A stretch of 64,000 nucleotides of DNA. Source: Oceanibaculum nanhaiense (GTDB lineage Bacteria; Pseudomonadota; Alphaproteobacteria; Oceanibaculales; Oceanibaculaceae). Below are positions 44,469-53,458 of the stretch, in pieces (the stretch's first letter is position 1; each line of letters begins with the position of its first letter). The notes beneath the pieces are model-generated. The model saw only the letters and a program-made list of their open reading frames with translations. It did no database searches and was not told the origin of the DNA. The stretch lies in NCBI RefSeq assembly GCF_002148795.1, contig NZ_MPOB01000001.1, positions 558,001 through 622,000 of the forward strand, in the 5' to 3' direction. Position numbers and translations under genes: made by a program.

Positions 44469-45227
44469 ATGGCCCGTTTGTATCAGACCCGCCTGTATAC
44501 TGGCGAGAGCCTCGCGGCAGCTATTGCCGTGACGCTGCCCAAGGCGCAGGCGCATTATCTGCGCAGCGTGCTGCGGCTGTCGCCCGGCGACAAGGTGGCG
44601 TTGTTCAACGGGCGCGACGGTGAATGGCTGGCGGAGATATCCGACCTCGGCAAGGCGGCGGCGGTTCTGGCGCCGCTCAGCCAGTTACGCCCGCAGACAC
44701 CGGAACCGGATTTGTGGCTGGTCTTCGCGCCGCTGAAACATGCCCGCATCGACTATCTGGCGGAGAAGGCGACGGAGCTTGGCGTCTCCGCCCTGTGCCC
44801 GGTTTTTACCCAGCGCACCATCGTCTCCCGCGTGAACGAGGAGCGGCTGCTGGCCAACGCCATCGAGGCCGCCGAACAGTCGGAACGCCTCAGCGTGCCC
44901 ATCGTCCAGCCGGCCCGCAAGCTGGAGGCGATGCTGGCCAACTGGCCGGTGGGGCGTCGGCTGCTGGTCTGTGACGAGACCGGCGGCGGCAGACCCGTGG
45001 CGGACGCCCTCGCAGACAATGTCGTTTCGGGAAATGCTGTATTGATCGGACCGGAAGGCGGGTTCACGGAAACGGAACTTGACGGGTTGCGGAAACTTCC
45101 CTTTGTTACCGCCATCAGCCTTGGGCCACGGGTGTTGCGTGCCGATACGGCGGCGCTCGCGGCTCTGACCTGCTTCCAGGCCGTCGCTGGCGACTGGCAG
45201 CAGGGACGCCCGGATTTCCGGGGATAG
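44469..45227 (+). CDS. rsmE: 16S rRNA (uracil1498-N3)-methyltransferase
   Basis: 252 residues. An N-terminal PUA-like domain (HYLRSVLRLSPGDKVALFNG) is followed by a SPOUT domain with the knot motifs VLIGPEGGFTETELDGL and ISLGPRVLRADTAALAAL. KHARIDYLAEKATELGVSAL is also conserved. It methylates U1498 of 16S rRNA. The start at 44469 (MARLYQTRLYTG) is fixed by homology. Divergent from ubiA; their promoters must overlap coding or leader sequence, as the two starts are only 49 bp apart. Confidence 0.94.
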   Translation: MARLYQTRLYTGESLAAAIAVTLPKAQAHYLRSVLRLSPGDKVALFNGRDGEWLAEISDLGKAAAVLAPLSQLRPQTPEPDLWLVFAPLKHARIDYLAEKATELGVSALCPVFTQRTIVSRVNEERLLANAIEAAEQSERLSVPIVQPARKLEAMLANWPVGRRLLVCDETGGGRPVADALADNVVSGNAVLIGPEGGFTETELDGLRKLPFVTAISLGPRVLRADTAALAALTCFQAVAGDWQQGRPDFRG

Positions 45228-45298
45228 GCCGAAGAGGGTAAAGCGCTATCGGCCTTCCGGCCCAAAAAGCCATCTTTCGAGCTTAAGGAATCGTCCGC

Positions 45299-46663
45299 AT
45301 GTCCCGTCCGCCCGAGAGCCAAGGCGAGCCGATCACCGACAAACGCCAGCTGGTCGAATATCTGGAGCAGGGCAGCAAGCCGAAATCCGACTGGCGCATC
45401 GGCACCGAGCACGAGAAATTCGCCTACGATCTGAAGACTCTGCGCGCGCTGCCCTATGAAGGCGAGGGCGGCATCCGTGCGATTCTGGAAGGCATGACCC
45501 GCTTCGGCTGGCAACCGATTGTGGAGGGCGACAAGATCATCGCCCTGTCGATGGACAAATGCGCGATCACGCTGGAGCCGGGCGGCCAGTTCGAGCTGTC
45601 GGGCGCGCCGCTGGAGACGCTGCACCAGACCTGTTCCGAGGTGCATCAGCATCTGGCGCAGGTGAAGGAAGTCTGCGGCGAGATCGGCGCCGGCATGATG
45701 GGCCTGGGCTTCAACCCGAAATGGCCGCGTGCCGACATCCCCTGGATGCCGAAGGGCCGCTACAAGATCATGCGCGAGTATATGCCCAAGAAGGGCAGCC
45801 TCGGCCTCGACATGATGCTGCGCACCTGCACCATCCAGACCAACCTCGACTTCCTGGACGAGGCGGACATGGTGAAGAAGTTCCGCGTCAGCCTGGCCCT
45901 GCAGCCTGTGGCGACGGCGCTGTTCGCCAGCTCGCCTTTCACCGAAGGCAAGCCGAACGGCTTCCAGAGCTTCCGCAGCCATATCTGGACCGACACCGAC
46001 CCCGACCGTTGCGGCGTGCTGCCCTTCGTGTTCGAGGACGGCATGGGCTTCGAGCGCTATGTCGATTATCTGCTCGATGTGCCGATGTATTTCGTCTATC
46101 GCGACGGCCAGTATATCGATGTCGCCGGCCAGTCCTTCCGCGACTTCATCGATTGCCGGCTGCCGGGCCTGCCGGGCCAGCAGCCCGGCATGGGCGACTG
46201 GACCGATCATATGACGACCTCCTTCCCGGAAGTGCGGCTGAAGCGCTATCTGGAAATGCGCGGCGCCGATGGCGGGCCGTGGCGGCGGATCTGCGCGCTG
46301 CCGGCCTTCTGGGTCGGGCTGCTGTATGACGACACGGCGCTGAACGCCGCCTGGGATCTGGTGAAGGACTGGACCCTGGAGGATCACCAGGCGCTTCGCG
46401 ATGCGGTGCCGCGCCAGGGCCTGCGCACACCGTTCCGCGGCGGTACGGTGCGCGACCTGGCGCTGGAATGCCTGAAGATCGCGCGTGCCGGCCTGCGTGC
46501 CCGCGCCTTCCGCGATTCCATGGGCGATGACGAGACGCATTTCCTGGACACGCTGGTCGCCATCGCGCAGGGCGACCGCACCCTGTCCGACGAGATGCTG
46601 GAGGCGTATGAGGGGCGCTGGGGCGGCTCGGTCGATCCGGTGTTCCGCGAATATGCATATTAG
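45299..46663 (+). CDS. gshA: Glutamate-cysteine ligase, plant/alphaproteobacterial type
   Basis: 454 residues. [13 protein letters not shown] near residue 32 carries the conserved Glu of the ATP-grasp-like GCS2 fold; [25 protein letters not shown] and [14 protein letters not shown] are hallmarks of the plant-type enzyme. It makes gamma-glutamylcysteine, the first step to glutathione. AAGGAA lies 8 nt before the ATG. No gshB is in the window. The gene follows rsmE by 71 bp and may be co-transcribed with it. Confidence 0.94.
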   Translation: MSRPPESQGEPITDKRQLVEYLEQGSKPKSDWRIGTEHEKFAYDLKTLRALPYEGEGGIRAILEGMTRFGWQPIVEGDKIIALSMDKCAITLEPGGQFELSGAPLETLHQTCSEVHQHLAQVKEVCGEIGAGMMGLGFNPKWPRADIPWMPKGRYKIMREYMPKKGSLGLDMMLRTCTIQTNLDFLDEADMVKKFRVSLALQPVATALFASSPFTEGKPNGFQSFRSHIWTDTDPDRCGVLPFVFEDGMGFERYVDYLLDVPMYFVYRDGQYIDVAGQSFRDFIDCRLPGLPGQQPGMGDWTDHMTTSFPEVRLKRYLEMRGADGGPWRRICALPAFWVGLLYDDTALNAAWDLVKDWTLEDHQALRDAVPRQGLRTPFRGGTVRDLALECLKIARAGLRARAFRDSMGDDETHFLDTLVAIAQGDRTLSDEMLEAYEGRWGGSVDPVFREYAY

Positions 46664-46672
46664 CAAAATATT

Positions 46673-46687
46673 TTAGAACAGTTCTAA
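46673..46687. promoter_or_regulatory. Perfect palindrome downstream of gshA
   Basis: TTAGAACAGTTCTAA, seven bp on each side of a central A. It lies 10 bp after the gshA stop and 95 bp before the GntR-type regulator gene, in an AT-rich stretch. No T-tract follows, so an operator is likelier than a terminator. The binding protein is unknown. Confidence 0.45.
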
Positions 46688-46742
46688 CTTATTGGCAAAA
46701 CTGGCGAATTGCCTTGACCCGGTTGCCGGGTAGGGTCTAGCT

Positions 46743-46757
46743 GTCTGAAAATCAGAC
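46743..46757. promoter_or_regulatory. Candidate operator of the FadR-type regulator gene
   Basis: GTCTGA-AAA-TCAGAC, perfect 6-3-6 inverted repeat, 25 bp upstream of the regulator ATG. A TTGACC at 46714-46719 is placed as a -35 element, which would put the transcription start within this repeat. Autoregulation by the downstream GntR-type protein is a simple explanation. Confidence 0.45.
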
Positions 46758-46781
46758 CAGTCGCCAGCAGCCGATTCGCCC

Positions 46782-47540
46782 ATGCAACTTTCCGACGAGC
46801 GCTTTCAGGAACTGCCGCGCCAGCGCGTTGCCGACCGCATCGCGGCCGAGCTGCGGCGGCTGATCGCCGTCGGTGAGCTGGGCCCGGGGGAGCGTCTGCC
46901 CGGCGAACGCCAGCTGGCCGAGATGATGAATGTCAGCCGCGTCTCGGTGCGTGCGGCCCTGCAGCAGCTGAAGGCGCAGGGGCTGGTCGATGCGGTGCAG
47001 GGCGGCGGCACCCGCGTGCTGTCCAGCGTGCGGCATCTCGATCTGCCTCTGACCGAGCTGGTGAAGGAGAATGTCACCAGCCTGCATGATCTGATGGAAA
47101 TCCGTGGCGCGCTGGAGGTCTGGGCGGCCCGGCGCGCAGCCTTGCACGCGACGCCGGAGCAGGTGGCCGAACTGGCGTCCATCCTGGACTCGATGGCGGA
47201 TTCCTGCCGGGTGCGCACCTACAAGGCCAGCGACGATCTGCGGTTTCATCTGGTGATCGCGCGGGCCACGGCAAGCTGCGTCTATATGCATATGCTGGAA
47301 ACGCTGCGCGACATCATGGTCGAGATGCTGGCCTTTCACCGCTACGAGCTGCTGGCCAGCGAGCGCGACGACCTGGCGCTGCTGGAACAGCACCGCGCCA
47401 TCTACGAGGCGGTTCGCGACCGGAATCCGGATCAGGCGGCGCGCGCCATGGAGGCGCATCTCGGCTGGATTCTGGAGCATTACGAGAAGGAACGGCAGCG
47501 CCGCGCCGACGGTGACGTGGCCGGCCAGGCAGCGGAATAG
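46782..47540 (+). CDS. FadR/GntR family transcriptional regulator (FCD domain)
   Basis: 252 residues. The winged helix-turn-helix (about residues 12-75: RVADRIAAELRRLIAVGELG; LAEMMNVSRVSVRAALQQL) is of GntR type. The C-terminal FCD domain (about 95-225: LHDLMEIRGALEVWAARRAA; LRFHLVIARATASCVYMHML; HRAIYEAVRDRNPDQAARAM) has the His/Asp pattern that binds a metal and an organic acid. Such proteins usually repress catabolic operons. No obvious target is adjacent; two palindromes upstream may be its own operators. Confidence 0.9.
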   Translation: MQLSDERFQELPRQRVADRIAAELRRLIAVGELGPGERLPGERQLAEMMNVSRVSVRAALQQLKAQGLVDAVQGGGTRVLSSVRHLDLPLTELVKENVTSLHDLMEIRGALEVWAARRAALHATPEQVAELASILDSMADSCRVRTYKASDDLRFHLVIARATASCVYMHMLETLRDIMVEMLAFHRYELLASERDDLALLEQHRAIYEAVRDRNPDQAARAMEAHLGWILEHYEKERQRRADGDVAGQAAE

Positions 47541-47546
47541 ACCGTT

Positions 47547-48104
47547 TCAGCGCTGCTGCTTGCAGCCGCCGATGACGGCGTCGTTCTCCACGATCATCTC
47601 CGAGGCATAGCGGCCGACATCCAGTTCCGACGGCACCTCGGTCGGCCGGCCGAACAGCGGCACCAGCCCGCCCAGCAGGATGTAGGGGCGTCCCGTTCCA
47701 TCCGTGACCGGCAGGATCATGCCTTCATAGGCGCGATAGCGGCGGTTGAAGGCATGGTTGGTGCGCACCACCACGAAGGGATCGTAGTCATGCAGGCAGC
47801 GCAGATGATTGGCCTGCATCCTGTCGAACAGCAGAGGATTGCTCTCCCGGTGTGCCTGCTCAAAGGTGCGGCCCCGGAAGTCCGCGCCGGAGAAGTCGGT
47901 ATAGGCGGTGCCGAACAGCCGCCCGGTCAGCGTGGTGCCGTCTTTTTCAAGCTGCCACATATAGATGTGGCGCAGCAGCTGCGGAATATCGGTAGGGTCA
48001 ATTTCGTCGCGCGTCGGCGCAAGCTTTCCTGACCGGCGCGACGACCAGTAATCGAAGATAGCCCGGTTCTGCTCCGTGTAAATCACGTCGCGAAAGGCTG
48101 GCAT
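47547..48104 (-). CDS. PAS-domain protein (PAS_5 type) under a CtrA box
   Basis: 185 residues. IFDYWSSRRSGKLAPTRDEIDPTDIPQLLRHIYMWQ, TLTGRLFGTAYTDFSGADFRGRTFE and YEGMILPVTDGTGRPYILLG are the typical PAS_5 blocks. It is a lone sensor domain without an output module or membrane segment. Ligand unknown. It converges on the GntR regulator gene, 6 bp apart. A perfect CtrA site 53 bp upstream suggests cell-cycle or motility-linked expression. Confidence 0.8.
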   Translation of the reverse strand: MPAFRDVIYTEQNRAIFDYWSSRRSGKLAPTRDEIDPTDIPQLLRHIYMWQLEKDGTTLTGRLFGTAYTDFSGADFRGRTFEQAHRESNPLLFDRMQANHLRCLHDYDPFVVVRTNHAFNRRYRAYEGMILPVTDGTGRPYILLGGLVPLFGRPTEVPSELDVGRYASEMIVENDAVIGGCKQQR

Positions 48105-48156
48105 TCTACCATCCTGACTGCCCCGTGCCGCGCGCGAACGCGACCAGGAGCGTTCA

Positions 48157-48171
48157 TTAATCTTCCGTTAA
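48157..48171. promoter_or_regulatory. CtrA full binding site upstream of the PAS gene
   Basis: TTAA (48157-48160), TCTTCCG, TTAA (48168-48171) followed by C, an exact TTAA-N7-TTAAC. It is 53 bp upstream of the PAS_5 gene start at 48104. The other neighbour, the amidase gene, ends rather than starts on this side, so the PAS gene is the target. Confidence 0.62.
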
Positions 48172-48232
48172 CTATGTTCCGATACCGGCGTGGTCACAAC
48201 CCCCATGCTGGCTCTGGATGCCGTGAGGACGA

Positions 48233-49594
48233 TCAAGCCTGCGTGAGGAAGCTGTCCAGCAGCCAGCGCGCATGGCCGGTCGCCTTGGCGTCCTGGTGCG
48301 GGAAGCAGCCCAGCTGCACGCCCAGCGGCATGCTGTCGGAAGCCAGCAGCGGCAGGCTCCAGACCGGCGCGCCGGTGATTGAGGTGGCGGCGTTCATCGA
48401 CGGGTTGCCGGTGGTTTCCAGCCCCTTCGGTGCCGGGCCGGGCGAGGACAGGGTGATGAAGCCGTCAGCCTTGCCTTTCAGCGCGGCGAAGGCTTTGCGG
48501 ATATCCTCGCGCTTCGCCAGCATGGCGCGGTAATCCTCCAGCGTCTGCGCCTCGGCGTCGGCCAGCCGGCCCAGCATGAAGTCGCTCAGCATGCCCGGCC
48601 CGCGATCGCGGTAGCCGATCAGCGGCCAGCGCAGCTCGAACATGCAGATCACGATGGAGAGTTCCAGCGACTCGGCGCTGAGCTGCTCATAGGTCTCGAC
48701 ATCGGCATCGTCGGCCCGGCCGATGACAGACACACCCTGGCGCGCCAGATGGTCGATGACGGTCTCGAAGGCGGCCCTGCTCTCGCCGTCGATATCGGTC
48801 CAGCCGGCGGTTTCCAGCCGGATCAGACGCTGCGGTGCCGCCGGCGCCATCGGCTCGCGGTCGCCATACAGGCCGGGATGGCCGACATCGCCGCCGGCCA
48901 GGTTGGCGATCTGCCAGCAGGTCGCCCAGGCATCCTCGATGGAACCGGCATGCACGCCGATATGGCTCTGGCTGAGGCTGGAATGGCCGCCGCCCCGGTT
49001 CAGCGCGCCGAAGGTCGGCTTGATCGCCACATTGCCGCAATAGCCGGCCGGCCGGATGACCGAGCCGACCACCTGGCTGCCGATGGCGGCGGGCAGCATG
49101 CCGGCGCCGATGGCGGCCGCCGAGCCGGAGGAGGAACCGCCAGGCGTGCGGCTCGCGTCAAACGGGTTGTGGGTCTTGCCGGGGAAGGAGAAGCCCAGCT
49201 CCGTCGTCACCAGCTTGCCCAGCACCACGGCGCCGGCCTTGCGCAGCCCGTGCACATGCGCGGCGTCGCGGCCGGATTCCCAGCCGGCCCAGACCGGGCT
49301 GCCCATCTGCGTGGGCATGTCCTTGGTCTCGAACAGATCCTTGATGCCGATCGGCATGCCGTCGATGGGCGACAGCGGCCGCCCCTCGGCATAGCGCTTG
49401 CCGGCTTCGTCGGCGGCGGCACGCGCGCCATCGATGTTCATCGTAACGAAGGCCTGCACTTCCGGCTCGCGCGTTTCGATCACGTCGAGGCAGCGCTCCA
49501 GATAGGCGCGCGGCGTGTCCCGTCCGTCCAGGAAGCGCGGCACCGCGTCATGAAAGGTCAGCAGTTTCTGCGTGCGCGGATCGTAGCTTGCCAT
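48233..49594 (-). CDS. Amidase (amidase signature family)
   Basis: 453 residues. The Ser-cisSer-Lys triad is visible: Lys85 in PIGIKDLFETKD, cis-Ser154 in GGSSSGSAAAIGAG and nucleophile Ser178 in VVGSVIRPAGYCG. The usual GTDTGGSIR around the nucleophile is relaxed to GSQVVGSVIR, so this is a side branch, not GatA. It hydrolyses an amide; substrate unknown. No signal peptide. The neighbouring IclR gene lies 101 bp upstream on the same strand and could regulate it. Confidence 0.88.
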   Translation of the reverse strand: MASYDPRTQKLLTFHDAVPRFLDGRDTPRAYLERCLDVIETREPEVQAFVTMNIDGARAAADEAGKRYAEGRPLSPIDGMPIGIKDLFETKDMPTQMGSPVWAGWESGRDAAHVHGLRKAGAVVLGKLVTTELGFSFPGKTHNPFDASRTPGGSSSGSAAAIGAGMLPAAIGSQVVGSVIRPAGYCGNVAIKPTFGALNRGGGHSSLSQSHIGVHAGSIEDAWATCWQIANLAGGDVGHPGLYGDREPMAPAAPQRLIRLETAGWTDIDGESRAAFETVIDHLARQGVSVIGRADDADVETYEQLSAESLELSIVICMFELRWPLIGYRDRGPGMLSDFMLGRLADAEAQTLEDYRAMLAKREDIRKAFAALKGKADGFITLSSPGPAPKGLETTGNPSMNAATSITGAPVWSLPLLASDSMPLGVQLGCFPHQDAKATGHARWLLDSFLTQA

Positions 49595-49695
49595 TGGAGC
49601 CTCCCGGTTGTCATTTATGCTGACATCTTAGGGGCGGCTGTGAGCATCGCCAAGGCCCGCTGTTGCGGGGCTGCCATTCTGGCCCGGCGAGGGGG

Positions 49696-50583
49696 TTATT
49701 CCGCCGGCAGATGCCCGCCGACGGCGCCGGTGACTGCCTGTGCCGTGCGGGCCACCATCTCGCCCAGCAGCTTAAGGCGCGCATCGGTCAGCCGCGCACT
49801 GGGGCCGGACAGCGAGATGGCGGCCATCGGCTCGCCATACTCGTCATGGATCGGGGCGGCGACGCAGCGCAGCCCGGCGGCATATTCCTCGTCGTCGATG
49901 GCATAGCCGCGCTGGCGCGACAGCGCCATGTCGCGCTCCATCGCTTCATGCGTCGCCAGGGTCTTGTCGGTGAAGCGCGGGATATGGTTGCCGATCAGAG
50001 TGCGTGTGATCTCCGTCGGCAGCGCGGAGAGCAGCGCCTTGCCGAGGCCGGAGCAGTGCAGCGGCGAGCGCCCGCCCGGCCGGGCCAGCACCCGCATCAC
50101 CTCGCGGCATTCGACCTGGGCGAGGAACACCACCTCGCGGCCGTCGAGCACGCCGAGATTGACCGATTCGCCGGATTCCTCCATCAGCCGCCGCATATAG
50201 GGGCGGGCGATCTCCACCACATCGCGGGAGCGCAGGAAGGCATTGCCGACCATGAAGGCCTGCACGCCGACATTCCACAGCGCGCGCTGATGGTCGTGCT
50301 GGACGAAGCCCATCTGCTCCAGGCTCTTCAGCAGCCGGTGCGCGGTCGAGGGCGGCAGGCCGGCGCGGTGCGCCAGCTCGCTGAGCGAGGCGCCGCCATC
50401 GCTGCCGGCGATCTCCACCAGCAGGGTCAGCGCCCGTGTGAGGGACTGGACCTGGCCGCTTTCGCGCGTGGCATTGCCCGAGGCCGGGCGGCCGCGCCGC
50501 CTGGCCTGCGGCTCGTCCTCGCCACTGCTGGCAAGCGTCAAGTGACTCGCGCGGCCAAGGCGGTCCGCTCTGTCTTGCGCCAT
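49696..50583 (-). CDS. IclR family transcriptional regulator
   Basis: 295 residues. A basic N-terminal tail (about 40 residues, RRRGRP) precedes the winged helix (VQSLTRALTLLVEIAGSDGG; LSELAHRAGLPPSTAHRLLK) and the IclR ligand domain (PLHCSGLGKALLSALP; RGYAIDDEEYAAGLRCVAAP). The ligand pocket usually binds small acids such as glyoxylate or pyruvate. It is divergent from glycerate kinase-pyruvate kinase, so control by a C2/C3 acid is likely. The start at 50583 fits the basic tail; the frame is open further upstream. Confidence 0.9.
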   Translation of the reverse strand: MAQDRADRLGRASHLTLASSGEDEPQARRRGRPASGNATRESGQVQSLTRALTLLVEIAGSDGGASLSELAHRAGLPPSTAHRLLKSLEQMGFVQHDHQRALWNVGVQAFMVGNAFLRSRDVVEIARPYMRRLMEESGESVNLGVLDGREVVFLAQVECREVMRVLARPGGRSPLHCSGLGKALLSALPTEITRTLIGNHIPRFTDKTLATHEAMERDMALSRQRGYAIDDEEYAAGLRCVAAPIHDEYGEPMAAISLSGPSARLTDARLKLLGEMVARTAQAVTGAVGGHLPAE

Positions 50584-50673
50584 CTGTTCGCTGTGCCTCG
50601 CACGAGGGATGTTCTGTTTGCGGTCAGGACTGTAGCATACTTTACGCAACGATAAGAAAGGTCCGCCGTTTTC

Positions 50674-51969
50674 ATGTCCCTGCCCGCCGATTTCGCACCA
50701 CAGGATTTCCTGCTCTCGCTGTTCGAGGCCGCCCGCAAGGCGGCAGACCCCGCCGCCTGCGTGCCGGCCCATCTGCCGCCACGGCCGAAGGGCCGCACCA
50801 TCGTCGTCGGTGCCGGCAAGGCCGCCGCCGCCATGGCCCGCGCGGTGGAGGAGAACTGGCCCAAGGGGGAGGGCGGAGACCTGGAAGGGCTGGTCGTCAC
50901 CCGCTATGACCATGCCGTGCCCTGCGCGCGCATCGAGGTGGTGGAGGCCAGCCACCCGGTGCCCGATGCCGCCGGCGAGGCGGCGGCGCGCCGCATGCTG
51001 GAGACGGTGCGCGGGCTGGGACCGGACGATCTGGTGCTGTGCCTGATGTCGGGCGGCGCCTCGGCGCTGCTGTCGCTGCCGGCCGACGGGCTGACGCTGG
51101 CCGACAAGCAGGCGGTCACCGGCGCGCTGCTGAAATCGGGGGCGACCATTGGCGAGATGAACTGCGTGCGCAAGCATCTGTCGGCGGTGAAGGGCGGGCG
51201 GCTGGCTGCTGCTGCGCATCCGGCGCGGGTGGTCACACTGGCGATCTCCGACGTGCCGGGCGACGATCCGGCGGTGATCGGCTCCGGCCCCACGGTGCCG
51301 GACCCCACCAGCTTCGCCGATGCGCGCGCGGTGCTGGCGAAATACGGGATCGAGCCGCCGGAAGCGGTGCGCCGGCATCTGGAATCGGCGCTTGAGGAAA
51401 GTGCCAAGCCGGGCGATCTGCGTTTGCAGAAGACCGAACTGGCGATGGTCGCCCGCCCGCAGGCCTCGCTGGAGGCAGCGGCGGATCTCGCGCGCAAGGC
51501 CGGTATCACGCCGGTCATTCTGGGCGACGCCATCGAAGGTGAGGCGCGCGAGGTTGCAACTGTCATGGCCGGCATTGCATTCCAGGTGGCGCGGCACGGC
51601 CAGCCGGCGCCCGCCCCCTGCGTTCTGCTGTCGGGTGGCGAGACCACGGTGACCGTGCGCGGCCAGGGGCGCGGCGGGCGCAATGTGGAATTCCTGCTGG
51701 GCCTCGCCGTGGCGTTGGGCGGGCATCCGTCGGTCTGGGCGGTTGCCGGCGATACCGACGGCATCGACGGGACGGAGGATAATGCGGGTGCTGTGCTGAC
51801 GCCGGACAGCATTGCCCGCGCGGCGGCGAAAGGGGTATCGGCAAAGCAGCGGCTGGCTGATAATGACGGTTACGGTTTCTTCCAGACGCTGGGCGATCTG
51901 GTGATGACCGGGCCCACCCTGACCAATGTGAATGATTTCCGGGCCATCCTTGTGATGCCCGATGCCTGA
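50674..51969 (+). CDS. Glycerate 2-kinase (GckA/TtuD, MOFRL type)
   Basis: 431 residues. The N-terminal DUF4147 domain has RTIVVGAGKAAAAMARAVE and LVLCLMSGGASALLSLPADG; the C-terminal MOFRL domain has LLSGGETTVTVRGQGRGGRNVEFLLGLAVAL and AGDTDGIDGTEDNAGA. It phosphorylates D-glycerate to 2-phosphoglycerate, the exit step of glyoxylate, tartrate or serine-cycle routes. It overlaps pyruvate kinase by 8 bp counting the first possible pyk start. The divergent IclR gene is the likely regulator. Confidence 0.92.
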   Translation: MSLPADFAPQDFLLSLFEAARKAADPAACVPAHLPPRPKGRTIVVGAGKAAAAMARAVEENWPKGEGGDLEGLVVTRYDHAVPCARIEVVEASHPVPDAAGEAAARRMLETVRGLGPDDLVLCLMSGGASALLSLPADGLTLADKQAVTGALLKSGATIGEMNCVRKHLSAVKGGRLAAAAHPARVVTLAISDVPGDDPAVIGSGPTVPDPTSFADARAVLAKYGIEPPEAVRRHLESALEESAKPGDLRLQKTELAMVARPQASLEAAADLARKAGITPVILGDAIEGEAREVATVMAGIAFQVARHGQPAPAPCVLLSGGETTVTVRGQGRGGRNVEFLLGLAVALGGHPSVWAVAGDTDGIDGTEDNAGAVLTPDSIARAAAKGVSAKQRLADNDGYGFFQTLGDLVMTGPTLTNVNDFRAILVMPDA

Positions 51970-51997
51970 CACGATGAACGGACAAGAGGGAATGACC

Positions 51998-53410
51998 ATG
52001 CGACGTCAGCGCTGCGCAAAGATCGTCGCCACGCTTGGGCCGGCCTCCTCGACGGCGGAGCAGATCAGGGCGCTGTTCGCCGCCGGGGCGGATGTGTTCC
52101 GGCTGAATTTCAGCCATGGCGACCATGCCGACCATGCCGAGCGCGTCCGGATGATCAGGGCGCTGGAAGAGGAGACCGGCCGGCCGATCAGCATCATGAT
52201 GGATCTGCAGGGGCCGAAGCTGCGCGTCGGCACCTTCACGGGCGGCCGCATCGAATTGCATGCGGGACGGCATTTCCGGCTCGACCTCGACAAGGCGCCG
52301 GGCGATGGCAAGCGGGTCTGCCTGCCGCACCCGGAAATCTTCAAGGCGCTGCATCCCGGCGACGCGCTGCTGCTGGATGACGGCAAGATCCGGCTGAAGG
52401 TGATCTCCTGCGACGCCGAATCGGCCGAGACCGAGATCATCTCCGGCGGGCCGCTGTCAGACCGCAAGGGCGTGAACGTGCCGAATGCGGTGCTGGATCT
52501 GTCGCCGCTGACCGACAAGGACCGGCGCGACCTGCAATTCGGCCTCGATCAGGGCGTGGACTGGGTGGCGTTGTCCTTCGTGCAGCGGCCGGAGGATATC
52601 GCCGAGGCGCGCAAGCTGATCGCCGGGCGCGCCACCATCATCGCCAAGCTGGAGAAACCCTCGGCGATCAAATATCTGGACGGGATCATCGAACAGACCG
52701 ACGCGGTCATGGTGGCGCGCGGCGATCTGGGCGTCGAGATGGCGCCGGAAGATGTGCCGCCGATGCAGAAGCGCATCGTCCGCGCCTGCCGCATGGCCGG
52801 CAAGCCGGTGATCGTCGCCACCCAGATGCTCGAATCGATGATCACCGCCCCGGCGCCGACCCGCGCCGAAGTATCGGACGTGGCCACGGCGGTCTATGAC
52901 GGCGCGGATGCGGTCATGCTGTCGGCGGAATCGGCGGCGGGCCAATATCCGGTCGAATCGGTGACGATGATGAACCGCATCATCGAGCGGGTGGAGCGCG
53001 ACGATCTCTACCGCACCATCCTCGATGCGGTCCATGGCACGCCGGACGCGACCGGCCAGGACGCGATCACCGCGGCGGCGCGCAGCGTTGCCGAGACCAT
53101 CGGCGCCGCCGCCATCGTCACCTACACCACTTCCGGCTCGACCACGCTGCGTGCCTCGCGGGAGCGGCCGCCGGTGCCGATCCTGTGCCTGACCGCCAGC
53201 CTCGCCACGGCGCGCCGGCTGGTTCTTGCCTGGGGGGTGCATCCGGTGCCGATGCGCGATGTGCGGAATTTCTCCGACATGGTGCAGAGCGCGCAGACCG
53301 TGACCCTCCGCGAAGGCTTTGCCCGCAAGGACGACAAGATCGTGATCACCGCCGGCGTTCCCTTCGGCACGCCGGGGGCGACCAACGTGCTGCGCATCGC
53401 CCGGGTGTGA
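51998..53410 (+). CDS. pyk: Pyruvate kinase
   Basis: 470 residues from ATG 51998, chosen because AGAGGG lies 7 nt upstream and MRRQRCAKIVATLGPASS is the family start; in-frame ATGs at 51962, 51974 and 51992 exist. Motifs: RLNFSHGDHADH, MMDLQGPKLRVG, the Mg-site KLEKPSAIKYLDGI followed by VMVARGDLGVEM, and VATQMLESMITAPAPTRAE with Lys/Thr catalysis. It turns PEP and ADP into pyruvate and ATP. Joined with glycerate kinase, it completes a D-glycerate to pyruvate route (enolase encoded elsewhere). Confidence 0.95.
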   Translation: MRRQRCAKIVATLGPASSTAEQIRALFAAGADVFRLNFSHGDHADHAERVRMIRALEEETGRPISIMMDLQGPKLRVGTFTGGRIELHAGRHFRLDLDKAPGDGKRVCLPHPEIFKALHPGDALLLDDGKIRLKVISCDAESAETEIISGGPLSDRKGVNVPNAVLDLSPLTDKDRRDLQFGLDQGVDWVALSFVQRPEDIAEARKLIAGRATIIAKLEKPSAIKYLDGIIEQTDAVMVARGDLGVEMAPEDVPPMQKRIVRACRMAGKPVIVATQMLESMITAPAPTRAEVSDVATAVYDGADAVMLSAESAAGQYPVESVTMMNRIIERVERDDLYRTILDAVHGTPDATGQDAITAAARSVAETIGAAAIVTYTTSGSTTLRASRERPPVPILCLTASLATARRLVLAWGVHPVPMRDVRNFSDMVQSAQTVTLREGFARKDDKIVITAGVPFGTPGATNVLRIARV

Positions 53411-53423
53411 GGGGGGAAGACGT

Positions 53424-53458
53424 AAAAAAAAATCCCTCGCCCCGGAAGGGGAGAGGGA
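53424..53458 (-). terminator. Hairpin with T-tract for leftward transcripts
   Basis: TCCCTCGCCCC (53433-53443), GGAA loop, GGGGAGAGGGA (53448-53458), one mismatch. The nine As at 53424-53432 become a U9 tract on leftward RNA, so it would terminate transcripts coming from gapR. It is part of a larger palindromic element and also abuts the pyk stop. Confidence 0.55.

Noticed and set aside
44753-46666. A 637-codon minus-strand frame opposite rsmE and gshA
   Set aside because: Both plus-strand genes are fully conserved; the antisense frame has a low-complexity Gln/His/Arg composition.
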